Positions 19,059 to 27,450 of a stretch of 64,000 nt of DNA are shown here, piece by piece; position 1 is the first letter of the stretch; each line of letters begins with the position of its first letter. Both the position numbers and the translations under genes were made by a program. Source of the stretch: Streptomyces sp. SID12501 (GTDB lineage: Bacteria; Actinomycetota; Actinomycetes; Streptomycetales; Streptomycetaceae). The notes below the pieces were generated by a model. It was not told the origin of the DNA and ran no database searches. It saw only the letters and a list, made by a program, of their open reading frames with translations. Location of the stretch: positions 1-64,000 of the forward strand of contig NZ_JAAGLU010000031.1 in NCBI RefSeq assembly GCF_010550245.1, written 5' to 3'.

Positions 19059-19086
19059 GGAACCCGTTCTTCCGACGGACCGTCAG
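19059..19086 (+). promoter_or_regulatory. Candidate ECF-sigma promoter of the WxL-like locus
   Basis: GGAACC at 19059-19064, a 16-bp spacer, then CGTCAG at 19081-19086. This matches the GGAAC-N15/16-CGTC pattern of ECF sigma factors. It lies about 115 bp before the first secreted-protein gene. The match is by eye only. Confidence 0.45.
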
Positions 19087-19202
19087 ATTCCACCGCGCGG
19101 CGCCCCGCACCCGCCCCGCGGCTGACCGCACCCGGCCGCCGTACCCCCCACATCGCAATTCCCCACATGGCAATTCCCGTACCAGGGAAGGGAATCCGAT
19201 CG

Positions 19203-19697
19203 ATGAAAAGCACTACAGTACGCCGGCCTGCGCGCAGGCGGCTCGGTATCGGTGCGGTACTCGCGGCGGGCTCGCTCGCCGTCGCCGGTCTGGCCTTCGC
19301 GCCGGCCGCCGCGGCCGTCACCCCCACCACCGCGACCATCACCTACAGCTGCGGTCTGTTCGGCGGTGGTGCGACAACTCTCACCGCCGTACAGGACGGC
19401 ACCTCGGCCACGATCACCGTCAGCTCGAACATCGCTGCCCCGCTCCCTCTCGCCGCCGACTCGATCGTCTCCACGCTGACCCTGGCGAAGGCCAGCGGCG
19501 GTACCACGGCCTTCACCGGCACCAAGAACCCGGCCACGGCCACCGGTGCCACGGTCACCGTCGGCCCGCTGACCGGCACCGTCGCCTCCGGTGACAGCCT
19601 CGAAGCGGGTGGCGGCACCCTCAAGATGGTGCTCTTCGGCATCACCGTGACCTGTACCCCGACCGGAAACCAGTCACCGGGACCGTTCGTCTTCTAG
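19203..19697 (+). CDS. Small secreted protein of the WxL-like locus
   Basis: A 164-residue exported protein. The start ATG at 19203 follows AGGGAA. Residues 1-38 are a signal peptide (RRPARRR n-region, hydrophobic core, AAAAV cleavage region). The mature part is Thr/Ala/Gly-rich beta-type sequence with two Cys residues that could pair (YSCGLFG near the start, VTCTPT near the end). I do not recognise the family. It is the first of three rightward genes for exported proteins; the others resemble a WxL-domain protein and its membrane partner, so a cell-surface role is likely (inference). A terminator-like hairpin follows it. Confidence 0.7.
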   Translation: MKSTTVRRPARRRLGIGAVLAAGSLAVAGLAFAPAAAAVTPTTATITYSCGLFGGGATTLTAVQDGTSATITVSSNIAAPLPLAADSIVSTLTLAKASGGTTAFTGTKNPATATGATVTVGPLTGTVASGDSLEAGGGTLKMVLFGITVTCTPTGNQSPGPFVF

Positions 19698-19733
19698 GGA
19701 CGGCCCGCCTCCCCGCACCACCTCAGGTGAAAC

Positions 19734-19770
19734 GGCCGGCGTCGCCCGCTCCGCGGCGGCGTCGGCCTTT
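19734..19770 (+). terminator. Stem-loop with short T run
   Basis: Arms 19734-19746 and 19755-19767 pair over 13 bp with two mismatches, with an 8-nt loop, followed by TTT. It would end or attenuate the transcript of the small secreted gene before the WxL-like gene. Confidence 0.6.
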
Positions 19771-19920
19771 GCCATCGTGAACTGATGGGTCGTCAGGTCA
19801 CTTGCTGTGATTACGCGTTTTTCCGTCGGATTGCATTGACTTCTCACACAGCCTGCACATCAATGGCCCCCTGTCGGCGCAGACGAGCCGCTGCGCCCGC
19901 ATCCCTCAGAGGGGGCAACC

Positions 19921-21270
19921 ATGGCCAACACGGCATCCATGGGTTCGACCGGTCGAAGACGACGACGTCTGGTCGCGCTGCTCGGGGCGACCGCACTCGC
20001 GGTCGCCGCGGGCGGTGCGCTGGCCGTCCCGGCCGGAGCAGTCGCCACGGCGTCCGCCGCCGTGGACTTCGCCACGCACTGCGTACCGCCGCCGATCGCG
20101 GGTCTTCCGGCGATCGACGGCACCACCACCGCGCAGATCACGGTGGACAACGCCACGCCCAAGGTCGGCGACACCGTCACCGTGACGTACGCGGTGGTCA
20201 AGCCGGCCGCGAGCAATCCCACCGATCTCGCACTGCCCGCCGACATCATGACACCCAGCGGAAAGGTCACCCTGGGCGGAGCACAGACCGGCGACATCAC
20301 CGTCGCGGGGCCGAAGAAGAACGACCCCGTGCCCGGCAAGGGAGCCTTCCCGGGCTTCGAGATGACCGGCACCTTCACGGTCACCGCGCCCGGCACGATC
20401 ACTCTCTCGCCCAGCGACTACAACATCCACACCAGCTACATCCTTGAGCTGGACACCCCGTGCACGGTCATCACCCCGCCCGCGCCCGTCTCCGAGACGA
20501 TCACGGCGACGGACGGGACCCAGACCAACACCCGTGCCATCACACTGGGTTCGGCCTCCGGAGCACCCGGGGCCAACGTCACCGTGAACGGCGCCAACTT
20601 CACCGCCGGTGCCACGGTCACACTCGCCGGCCGGTCCGGGGCCACCCAGACCGCCGACACCGCGACCGTGACCGCCGACTCCCAGGGCGCCTTCAGCGGC
20701 ACCCTCGCCGTCAGCGACAAGACGACGACCGGGGTCGTGGCGTACGAGGGCAGCGCGTGGAGCGACACCAAGGGTGCCGGCCCGGCCGCCTACGTCGTCA
20801 TCGACGACACGCCCATTCCCGACAACAGCCAGAAGCTCACCACCACCGTCAACGCCGGGCTCCTGTCCATGACCCAGGCCGGGGACGCCGTCAAGCTGAA
20901 GGCAGTCGACTTCGGCACGGGCGGGCCCTCGAAGGGTGATCTGCAGACAGTGACCGTCAAGGACTTCCGCGGCGGACCCGCGGGCTGGTCCCTGACAGGC
21001 AAGGTCACCGACTTCACCGGACCCGGCGCCAAGATCGATGCCGGCAAGCTCAGTTGGACCCCGGCCTGCACCACCAAGGCCGGAAGTCCCAGCACCTGCC
21101 AGGCCGGTTCCCCCGGTGTGGTGGGCGGTACGGGAGCCACCCTGGCCTCCGCACCCGCCGGAACGGTCACCGGCGGTGAGTTCACCGTCAACTCCGAACT
21201 GTCGCTGGACGTACCGGCGTTCACCCCGCCGGGTTCGTACTCCGGCGTACTCACCCTCACCCTCACCTGA
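19921..21270 (+). CDS. Secreted protein with C-terminal WxL-like domain
   Basis: A 449-residue exported protein; ATG at 19921 after AGAGGGGGCAACC. The signal peptide covers about 1-40 (RRRRR then a hydrophobic core). About residues 190-300 look like an Ig/IPT-type module (SGAPGANVTVNGANFTAGATVTL). The last about 140 residues resemble the WxL surface domain of Firmicutes: V(T)VKDFRGGPAGWSLTGKVTDFT, then a late VPAFTPPGSYSGVLTLTLT strand, with a GW motif where WxL proteins carry their conserved Trp. WxL domains bind peptidoglycan noncovalently. The following gene encodes a protein like the WxL partner (DUF916), which strengthens the call. Confidence 0.68.
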   Translation: MANTASMGSTGRRRRRLVALLGATALAVAAGGALAVPAGAVATASAAVDFATHCVPPPIAGLPAIDGTTTAQITVDNATPKVGDTVTVTYAVVKPAASNPTDLALPADIMTPSGKVTLGGAQTGDITVAGPKKNDPVPGKGAFPGFEMTGTFTVTAPGTITLSPSDYNIHTSYILELDTPCTVITPPAPVSETITATDGTQTNTRAITLGSASGAPGANVTVNGANFTAGATVTLAGRSGATQTADTATVTADSQGAFSGTLAVSDKTTTGVVAYEGSAWSDTKGAGPAAYVVIDDTPIPDNSQKLTTTVNAGLLSMTQAGDAVKLKAVDFGTGGPSKGDLQTVTVKDFRGGPAGWSLTGKVTDFTGPGAKIDAGKLSWTPACTTKAGSPSTCQAGSPGVVGGTGATLASAPAGTVTGGEFTVNSELSLDVPAFTPPGSYSGVLTLTLT

Positions 21271-21417
21271 GCGGCGTCCGTCCGGACAACGCTCTTCAGA
21301 ACACGCTCATCCGAACGACCTGCACCTGAACAACCTGCACCTGTAAGGCTGTTGGTCATCCGGTGGCCGGGCGCGCACCCGCCCGCCCACCTACCTCTTC
21401 CGTGGGGGTCCGCACCC

Positions 21418-22461
21418 ATGCGTAAGCCGTACGTCCTTCTCGCGCTCCCCATGCTGCTGCTGGCAGCGCTCGGCACGTCACTTCTGACGTCCGTCCCCGC
21501 CCGGGCCGCCGACAACGGCAGCTGGTCGGTCTTCCCCATCGCCTCCGTCGTGGCACAGCGCCCGTACTTCTACCTCTCCGCCGATCCCGGTACGACGGTC
21601 CAGGACAAGGTCACCGTCGCCAACAAGACCGGCAAGCCGCTCACGTTCCGGCTGTACGCGGCCGACGCCTACAACACCGTCCGCGACGGCGGGTTCGCGG
21701 TACGCACCCTCAAAGAGAAACAGCGCGGCGTCGGCGCCTGGGCGCGGCCCGCGAAGGCCCGGGTCACCGTGCCCCCGCACAGGTCGGTCACCGTCCCCTT
21801 CACTCTCCGGGTGCCCGAACGGGCCGAACCCGGTGACCACGTGGGCGCGTTGGTCGCTCTCGACGAACGGATCGACGCGGGCGACGGCTCACTGGCACTC
21901 GGGGTGCAGCGGGCGGTCGGAGCGCGGATCTATCTGCGGGTGAACGGGCCCGCCGTCTCCGCCATCGCCGTCGAGCGGGTCCGGATCAGCCACCACCAGC
22001 CCCTCGTACCCGGCATCGGCGACAGCACCGCCACGATCTCCTACACCCTCCACAACACCGGGAACGTCACCCTCGACCCCCGGGTGGAGGTGCGGGCACA
22101 GGGCCTGTTCGGCCGTACGCTGCTCGCCCGCGACCTCACCAGGATCCCCTCCGAGCTGCTGCCCGGCCAACGGGTCCGGCTCACCGAACCCTGGCAGGAC
22201 GCACCCCAACTCGACTGGGGAGACGTCACGTTGACGGCGTCCGCCAAGGACACCCGGGAGTCGGCGAGCGTGTCCTTCTTCGCGCTTCCGTGGCTCATGG
22301 CGGTGGTGGTCGTGGTGTTCGGCGCGGTGGGGTCCGTACTGGGGGTCAGATGGTTCAGAGCGCGTCAGGACCGCGCTCGCCCGTCCGAACCCGCACCACC
22401 GTCTCCACCGGAAGAGCCCACACCTTCCCGTCCCCGATCTTCCCCGTCCGTGCGGCCTTGA
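21418..22461 (+). CDS. Membrane-anchored WxL-partner protein (DUF916/WxLIP-like)
   Basis: A 347-residue protein with a signal peptide (1-31, ending VPARAA), a beta-sandwich ectodomain, one membrane helix at about 289-311 (MAVVVVVFGAVGSVLGV) and a Pro/Arg-rich cytosolic tail. The ectodomain has the pattern of the WxL-protein peptidoglycan-binding domain: YFYLSADPGTTVQDKVTVAN, then RVTVPPHRSVTVPFTLRVP and EPGDHVGALVA. In Firmicutes such proteins are encoded with WxL proteins and form surface complexes. The ATG at 21418 is chosen because it gives a clean signal peptide. The 3' end overlaps glnK of the opposite strand by 107 bp (22355-22461). Confidence 0.8.
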   Translation: MRKPYVLLALPMLLLAALGTSLLTSVPARAADNGSWSVFPIASVVAQRPYFYLSADPGTTVQDKVTVANKTGKPLTFRLYAADAYNTVRDGGFAVRTLKEKQRGVGAWARPAKARVTVPPHRSVTVPFTLRVPERAEPGDHVGALVALDERIDAGDGSLALGVQRAVGARIYLRVNGPAVSAIAVERVRISHHQPLVPGIGDSTATISYTLHNTGNVTLDPRVEVRAQGLFGRTLLARDLTRIPSELLPGQRVRLTEPWQDAPQLDWGDVTLTASAKDTRESASVSFFALPWLMAVVVVVFGAVGSVLGVRWFRARQDRARPSEPAPPSPPEEPTPSRPRSSPSVRP

Positions 22462-22693
22462 CGATCGCCTCGATGGCGGTCTCGGCGTCCGCGTCGTCGA
22501 CGACGACCTCGATACGGACCTTGGGGACGAGGTCGACCTGGTACTCGGCGCCGCGGTACACCTCGGTGTGCCCGCGCTGACGCCCGTACCCGCTGGCCTC
22601 GGTCACGGTCAGACCGTGCACACCGACTTCCTGGAGCGCGGTCTTGACCTCGTCGAGGCGGTACGGCTTGACGATCGCGGTGATGAGCTTCAT
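22355..22693 (-). CDS. glnK: Nitrogen regulatory protein P-II (GlnK)
   Basis: A 112-residue PII signalling protein, full length. The T-loop with TEVYRGAEY has the Tyr51 that actinobacteria modify by adenylylation; KIGDGKVWALPVE is the C-terminal PII signature for ATP/2-oxoglutarate binding. PII binds ammonium channels and blocks them when nitrogen is plentiful. The ATG overlaps the stop of amt by 4 bp, so translation is coupled. There is no glnD here, unlike the usual streptomycete amtB-glnK-glnD operon, so this may be a second copy. Its 3' end lies antisense to the WxL-partner gene. Confidence 0.95.
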   Translation of the reverse strand: MKLITAIVKPYRLDEVKTALQEVGVHGLTVTEASGYGRQRGHTEVYRGAEYQVDLVPKVRIEVVVDDADAETAIEAIVKAARTGKIGDGKVWALPVETVVRVRTGERGPDAL

Positions 22694-24045
22694 GACTGGC
22701 TGTCGGCCTTCTGCGCGGAGGAGCGGGAGGAGTGTGCGGCGGACGAGACCAGGGCGCCTTGGCCCAGGACGCCGTGATCGTATGCCGTCTCGGCGTGCAC
22801 CGTAAGGTCGAGACCGGTGTGCTCCTCGTCCTCGCTCGCCCGGAACCCCATGATCCGGTCGATCACCTTTCCGATGCCGTACGTGACGGTGAAGGCGTAC
22901 GCGCCCACGGCCGCCACGGCGACCGCCTGCCGGCCGAGCTGCCCGAGCCCGCCCCCGTACAACAGCCCCTCGGCCCCGCCGGTCATGGACTCGGCGGCGA
23001 AGACGCCGATCAGCAGGGTGCCGATCACTCCGCCGACCAGGTGGACGCCGACGACGTCGAGCGAGTCGTCGTATCCGAACCGGAACTTCCACCCGACGGC
23101 GTACGAGCAGACGACACCGGCGGCGAGCCCCACGACCAGCGCGCCGAGGAGCGAGACCGACCCGCAGGAGGGCGTGACGGCCACCAGTCCGGCGACCGCG
23201 CCGGAGGCCGCGCCCAGGGTCGTGGGATGACCGTCGCGGCGCTGCTCGACGAAGAGCCAGCCCAGGAGGCCGGTGCAGCCGGCGGCGAGGGTGTTGAGGA
23301 AGACGGCGGCGGCCAGCCCGTTGGCGCCGAGCGCGGACCCGGCGTTGAACCCGAACCAGCCGAACCAGAGCAGACCGGCGCCCAGCACCACGAGTGGCAG
23401 GTTGTGCGGCCGCATGGCGTCCTTCCTGAACCCGAGGCGCGGGCCGAGGACCAGGCAGAGGGCGAGCCCGGAGGCGCCGGAGGTGATCTCGACGGGCAGG
23501 CCACCGGCGAAGTCGAGGGCGCCGAGATGCTCGAGAATCCAGCCGCCCGGGCCCCACACCCAGTGGGCGACGGGAACGTATACGAGCAGCGCCCACACCG
23601 GCACGAAGACCAGCCACGCCCCGAACTTCGCCCGGTCGGCGACCGCGCCGCTGACCAGGGCGGCGGTGATGATCGCGAAGGTGAGCTGGAAGGTGGCGAA
23701 GAGGAGGGTGGGGACGGTGCCCTGGACACTGTCGGGGCCGATCCCCGACATGCCCGCGTGCTCCAGTCCGCCGATCAGCCCGCCGCCGATGTCGTCCCCG
23801 AAGGCGAGGGAGTAGCCGGCGGCCAGCCACACCACCGTGACCAGGGCGATCGACACGAAACTCATCATCAGCATGTTGAGCACGCTCTTCGTACGGACCA
23901 TGCCGCCGTAGAAGAGGGCCAGGCCCGGGGTCATGAGGAGTACGAGGGCGGTGGCGGCGAGCAGCCAGGCGGTGTCGCCGGTGTCGATCCGGGCAGCGGT
24001 GGCGGCGGCCAGGTTCACGGTGATCTCGGTGGGCGCGGTGGGCAC
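22690..24045 (-). CDS. amt: Ammonium transporter (Amt family)
   Basis: A 451-residue Amt/Mep channel with about 11 membrane helices. Family blocks seen: DTAWLLAATALVLLMTPGLALFYGGMVR at the start, HWVWGPGGW, DFAGGLPVEITSG, and GWLFVEQRRDGHPTTLGAASGAVAGLVAVTPS. Pore residues are not degenerate by eye. The GTG at 24045 has GGAGA about 6 nt upstream. It is followed directly by glnK, the pairing expected for regulated ammonium uptake. The promoter should lie in 24046-24308, a gap shared with the divergent era gene. Confidence 0.95.
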   Translation of the reverse strand: MPTAPTEITVNLAAATAARIDTGDTAWLLAATALVLLMTPGLALFYGGMVRTKSVLNMLMMSFVSIALVTVVWLAAGYSLAFGDDIGGGLIGGLEHAGMSGIGPDSVQGTVPTLLFATFQLTFAIITAALVSGAVADRAKFGAWLVFVPVWALLVYVPVAHWVWGPGGWILEHLGALDFAGGLPVEITSGASGLALCLVLGPRLGFRKDAMRPHNLPLVVLGAGLLWFGWFGFNAGSALGANGLAAAVFLNTLAAGCTGLLGWLFVEQRRDGHPTTLGAASGAVAGLVAVTPSCGSVSLLGALVVGLAAGVVCSYAVGWKFRFGYDDSLDVVGVHLVGGVIGTLLIGVFAAESMTGGAEGLLYGGGLGQLGRQAVAVAAVGAYAFTVTYGIGKVIDRIMGFRASEDEEHTGLDLTVHAETAYDHGVLGQGALVSSAAHSSRSSAQKADSQS

Positions 24046-24308
24046 GGTGTCTCCGGTCTCTCCAACGGGGGGCGGGGGCTCGTCAGAGGGTCACCGCTGC
24101 GCGTTTCGGGTTCCGTACGGGGGTGTTTCCGGCGCGTTTCGTGTTGCGAGGGAGTTTCCGGAAGCTCACGGAGATCCGGTGAAGGGCTGCCGCAGTGCTG
24201 CCGAAGAGCCGTGGAAGTGCCGTGGAAGTGCCAACGAAGGGCGGCTGGAGAGCCCTGGCGGGGGCTCGGCGTGCGATGGGTCTCCATGGATCAGGGACAA
24301 TGGGCGCC

Positions 24309-25283
24309 ATGAGTGTTCGTACCCCGTCATCCGAGCCGACCGAGCCGACCGTTCCGACCGAGGTCCCGGCCGCGCACCGCGCCGGCTTCGCCTGCTTCGT
24401 GGGCCGCCCCAACGCGGGCAAGTCCACCCTCACGAACGCTCTGGTCGGCCAGAAGGTGGCGATCACCGCGGACCAGCCGCAGACGACGCGGCACACGGTG
24501 CGGGGCATCGTGCACCGCCCGGACGCGCAGCTGATCCTGGTCGACACCCCGGGGCTGCACAAGCCGCGCACACTGCTGGGCGAACGCCTGAACGACGTGG
24601 TGCGTACGACGTGGGCCGAGGTGGACGTCATCGGCTTCTGCCTTCCGGCGAACGAGAAGCTCGGCCCCGGTGACCGTTTCATCGCGAAGGAACTGGCGGC
24701 GATCAAGAAGACGCCGAAGATCGCGATCGTGACGAAGACCGACCTGGTCGAGGGCAGGGCACTGGCCGAACAGCTCATCGCGATCGACCAGCTCGGCCGG
24801 GAGCTCGGCTTCGAGTGGGCCGAGATCGTGCCGGTCTCGGCGGTCGCCGACCAGCAGGTGGGCCTGCTCGCCGACCTGCTCGTCCCGCTGCTGCCCGAGG
24901 GCCCGGCGCTCTATCCGGAGGGTGACCTCACGGACGAGCCGGAGCAGGTCATGATCGCGGAGCTGATCCGGGAGGCCGCGCTGGAGGGCGTACGCGACGA
25001 GCTTCCCCACTCGATCGCGGTCGTGGTCGAGGAGATGATCCCCCGCGAGGACCGCCCCGCCGACAAGCCGCTCCTCGACATCCACGCGTTCGTCTACATC
25101 GAGCGGCCCAGCCAGAAGGGCATCATCATCGGCCCGAAGGGCAAGCGCCTGAAGGACGTCGGCATCAAGAGCCGCAAGCAGATCGAGGCGCTGCTGGGTA
25201 CGCCGGTCTTCCTGGACCTCCACGTGAAGGTCGCGAAGGACTGGCAGCGGGATCCTCGTCAGCTGCGGAAGCTGGGGTTCTGA
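24309..25283 (+). CDS. era: GTPase Era (30S ribosome assembly)
   Basis: A 324-residue GTPase acting in 16S rRNA maturation. G1 is GRPNAGKST (32-40), G3 DTPG (79-82), and G4 reads TKTD rather than NKxD, as often in actinobacterial Era. The C-terminal KH domain has the GIIIGPKGKRLKDVGIKSR element. Length is normal. The ATG at 24309 was chosen; an in-frame ATG at 24300 would add three residues. It normally belongs with the phoH-ybeY block and is here separated from it by the WxL-like and amt-glnK genes. Confidence 0.95.
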   Translation: MSVRTPSSEPTEPTVPTEVPAAHRAGFACFVGRPNAGKSTLTNALVGQKVAITADQPQTTRHTVRGIVHRPDAQLILVDTPGLHKPRTLLGERLNDVVRTTWAEVDVIGFCLPANEKLGPGDRFIAKELAAIKKTPKIAIVTKTDLVEGRALAEQLIAIDQLGRELGFEWAEIVPVSAVADQQVGLLADLLVPLLPEGPALYPEGDLTDEPEQVMIAELIREAALEGVRDELPHSIAVVVEEMIPREDRPADKPLLDIHAFVYIERPSQKGIIIGPKGKRLKDVGIKSRKQIEALLGTPVFLDLHVKVAKDWQRDPRQLRKLGF

Positions 25284-25325
25284 GGGGTTTCCTTTCCCGT
25301 CGGCCCGCCCGTTTCCAGACTGTTT

Positions 25326-25490
25326 GCCGGGCACCCTCGAATTCCTCGGTGCCGGCCCGCGTTTTCAGCGCGCCCGGCGTCGGAGAAGCCGGTATCAGCT
25401 CCCGCTGCCCAAGTGCGGTCGGGAGCGCTTCAGTTGGCCCTCTGCGTCCAGTAGCCGGCTGCCGGGCGCCCTTGAACCCTCGATGCCGGC
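25326..25490. repeat. Two related hairpin-forming repeats in the era downstream gap
   Basis: A 31-bp unit (25326-25356, GCCGGGCACC ... GGTGCCGGC) and a 30-bp relative (25461-25490, GCCGGGCGCC ... TGCCGGC) each contain inverted arms with a CTTGAA/CTCGAA-like loop. The stretch between them also has partial self-complementarity. The 253-bp gap holds no gene that I can support. Confidence 0.6.
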
Positions 25491-25536
25491 TGGGCGGCAC
25501 CGGCTCTCGCCCTCCGCCCGGCTACCGTGGCTCCGC

Positions 25537-26454
25537 ATGACTCACACCGAGATCGAGATCACCGCGGAGCTGATCCGGGATCTGCTGCGTGACCAGTACC
25601 CCGACCTGGCCGATCGACCTTTGCGGCTCGGTGCGCGTGGCTGGGACAACCAGTTGTGGCGGCTCGGCGCCGACCTCGCCGTGCGGCTGCCCTGGGCGAC
25701 GCTCTCCGCGGACGAGTTGTTGCTCAAGGAGCATGCCTGGCTGCCGACGCTCGCCCCGGCCCTTCCTCTCCAAGTCCCCGTCCCGCAGCGCCTCGGTGAG
25801 CCCTCCGAGCGGTTTCCGCGGCCCTGGATCGTCACCACCTGGGTGCCGGGCGAGGCCCCCGCCCCCGCCCCCGCCACCCGCGCCGCGGAGGCGGCCGACA
25901 CCCTGGCCGCGTTTCTGACCGCTCTTCACCGGCCCGCCCCCGAGGAGGCGCCGCCAGGCCGTGGCCGTGGAGGGCCGCTGACCGACTACGTCGAGCAGTT
26001 CGCCCAACAGATCGCCTCGGCCACCGAGTCGGGGCTGATCCCCGACCCGGACGCCGTCCACACCGTCTGGGAGGACGCCGTCGCGGCGCCCGTCTGGACG
26101 GGGCCGCCCATGTGGCTGCACGGCGACCTGCATCCGGCCAACGTCCTCACCACGGACGGCACCTTCTGCGGCGTGGTCGACTTCGGCGATCTCTGCGCGG
26201 GCGACCCGGCCTGCGACCTCGCCGCCCCGTGGATACTGCTGCCGGACGGTGCCATCGATCGCTTCCACGGCGCCTATCGGCCGGCCCTGGACCCGGCGAC
26301 CCTGCGCCGCGCCCGCGGCTGGGCGGTGCTGCGCGCCCTCAGCGGCATCCTCATCGGCGAGGCAGGCGTCCAGGGCCGCCCCGGAGGCAAACCCACCTGG
26401 GGCCCACCCGCACAGGCCGCGCTGGAACGCCTCGTCGCGACGGTCGGCCACTGA
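25537..26454 (+). CDS. Aminoglycoside phosphotransferase-fold kinase
   Basis: A 305-residue APH/choline-kinase-fold phosphotransferase. The catalytic HGDLHPANVL lies at about 194-203 and the metal-binding VDFGDLCAGDPACDLA follows at about 213. The N-lobe has VRLPW for ATP anchoring. The substrate is unknown; most such chromosomal proteins phosphorylate small metabolites and need not confer resistance. The ATG at 25537 has no ribosome site, but a TACCGT hexamer at 25523-25528 lies 8 nt before it, so a leaderless mRNA is likely. Confidence 0.82.
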   Translation: MTHTEIEITAELIRDLLRDQYPDLADRPLRLGARGWDNQLWRLGADLAVRLPWATLSADELLLKEHAWLPTLAPALPLQVPVPQRLGEPSERFPRPWIVTTWVPGEAPAPAPATRAAEAADTLAAFLTALHRPAPEEAPPGRGRGGPLTDYVEQFAQQIASATESGLIPDPDAVHTVWEDAVAAPVWTGPPMWLHGDLHPANVLTTDGTFCGVVDFGDLCAGDPACDLAAPWILLPDGAIDRFHGAYRPALDPATLRRARGWAVLRALSGILIGEAGVQGRPGGKPTWGPPAQAALERLVATVGH

Positions 26455-26479
26455 CACGGCCCACTCCGTCCGGCCCACC

Positions 26480-27328
26480 TCACCCGCCACTCGGCGACAG
26501 GTCCTGCACCCCCACCACCCGCAGCAACCGCAGCCGTTCGTACGACTCCGTCCCCGGCCGGGCCGTGTGCACGATCAGCAGCTGGCGGTGGTCGGGGGCC
26601 AGCATGATCTCGCAGTCCAGTTCCAGCAGCCCCACCACGGGGTGCACGAACCGCTTCGTCGAGGCCCGCCGTACCGCCACCTCGTGCGACTCCCACAAGC
26701 GGGCGAACTCCGCACTGGCCGCCCGTAGTTCGGCCACCAGAGCGCCCGGCACGGGATCGTCGGGACGGGCCGCGGCGACCGCCCGCAGGTTCGCCACGTG
26801 GGAGCGCGCGTGCTCGGCGAAGTCCTCCGGTGGGAACAGCGCACGGGCGGCCGGGTCCGTGAAGAAACGGCGTACGAGGTTCCGGTCCCGTGACGGACGG
26901 GCCGACACGTCGCCCGACAACGCGCTCGCCATCGCGTTCTGCGCCAGGACATCACCGCAGTCGGTCACCACCGCCGCCGGGGTGTCGTGCAGCCGGTCGA
27001 GGATCAGCAGCAGCCCCGGCCGCACATGCCCGGACCCGCTCACACGCCGGGGAGGTTCCTCGCCCGCCAGGTGGAAGAGATGGTCCCGTTCGTCGTCGGT
27101 GAGGCGCAGGGCCCGGGCCAGGGCGGTCAGCATCTGGCGGGACGGGTGCGGGCCCCGGGCCTGCTCCAGGCGCGTGTAGTAGTCCACCGACATACCGGCG
27201 AGCGCCGCCACCTCCTCGCGGCGCAGACCGGGCGTACGACGGCGGGCGCCGGGCGCGAGGCCCACCGCCGAGGGCTCCAGGCGGGCACGCCCATGGCGCA
27301 GGAAGTCGGCGAGTTCGGCTCGGTTCAC
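26480..27328 (-). CDS. MmyB-type helix-turn-helix transcriptional regulator
   Basis: A 282-residue regulator: an N-terminal XRE-type HTH (about 25-75, TPGLRREEVAALAGMSVDYYTRLEQ) and a C-terminal MmyB-like ligand domain (about 110-270, with SWRRT-type and LDCEIMLAPDHRQLLIVHTARPGTES blocks), a PAS-like fold reported to bind fatty acids in this family. GTG start at 27328. It is divergent from the NAD(P)-dependent oxidoreductase gene across a 122-bp gap, the usual arrangement in which such regulators control the neighbouring oxidoreductase (inference). Confidence 0.9.
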   Translation of the reverse strand: MNRAELADFLRHGRARLEPSAVGLAPGARRRTPGLRREEVAALAGMSVDYYTRLEQARGPHPSRQMLTALARALRLTDDERDHLFHLAGEEPPRRVSGSGHVRPGLLLILDRLHDTPAAVVTDCGDVLAQNAMASALSGDVSARPSRDRNLVRRFFTDPAARALFPPEDFAEHARSHVANLRAVAAARPDDPVPGALVAELRAASAEFARLWESHEVAVRRASTKRFVHPVVGLLELDCEIMLAPDHRQLLIVHTARPGTESYERLRLLRVVGVQDLSPSGG

Positions 27329-27450
27329 CCCTCCAGGATGTCGCCGCCCGCCCGGCTTATCCAGGGACTCCTGATCCCCTGATCGACGGGTCTCTCCCGC
27401 GCCCGACGGCTCCGCCGGACAGTGGTGGCACCAGACCGAAGGAGAAGATC

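Noticed and set aside
26112..27179. 355-codon plus-strand frame across the phosphotransferase end and regulator
   Set aside because: It overlaps two supported genes in a different frame or strand and has no family features.
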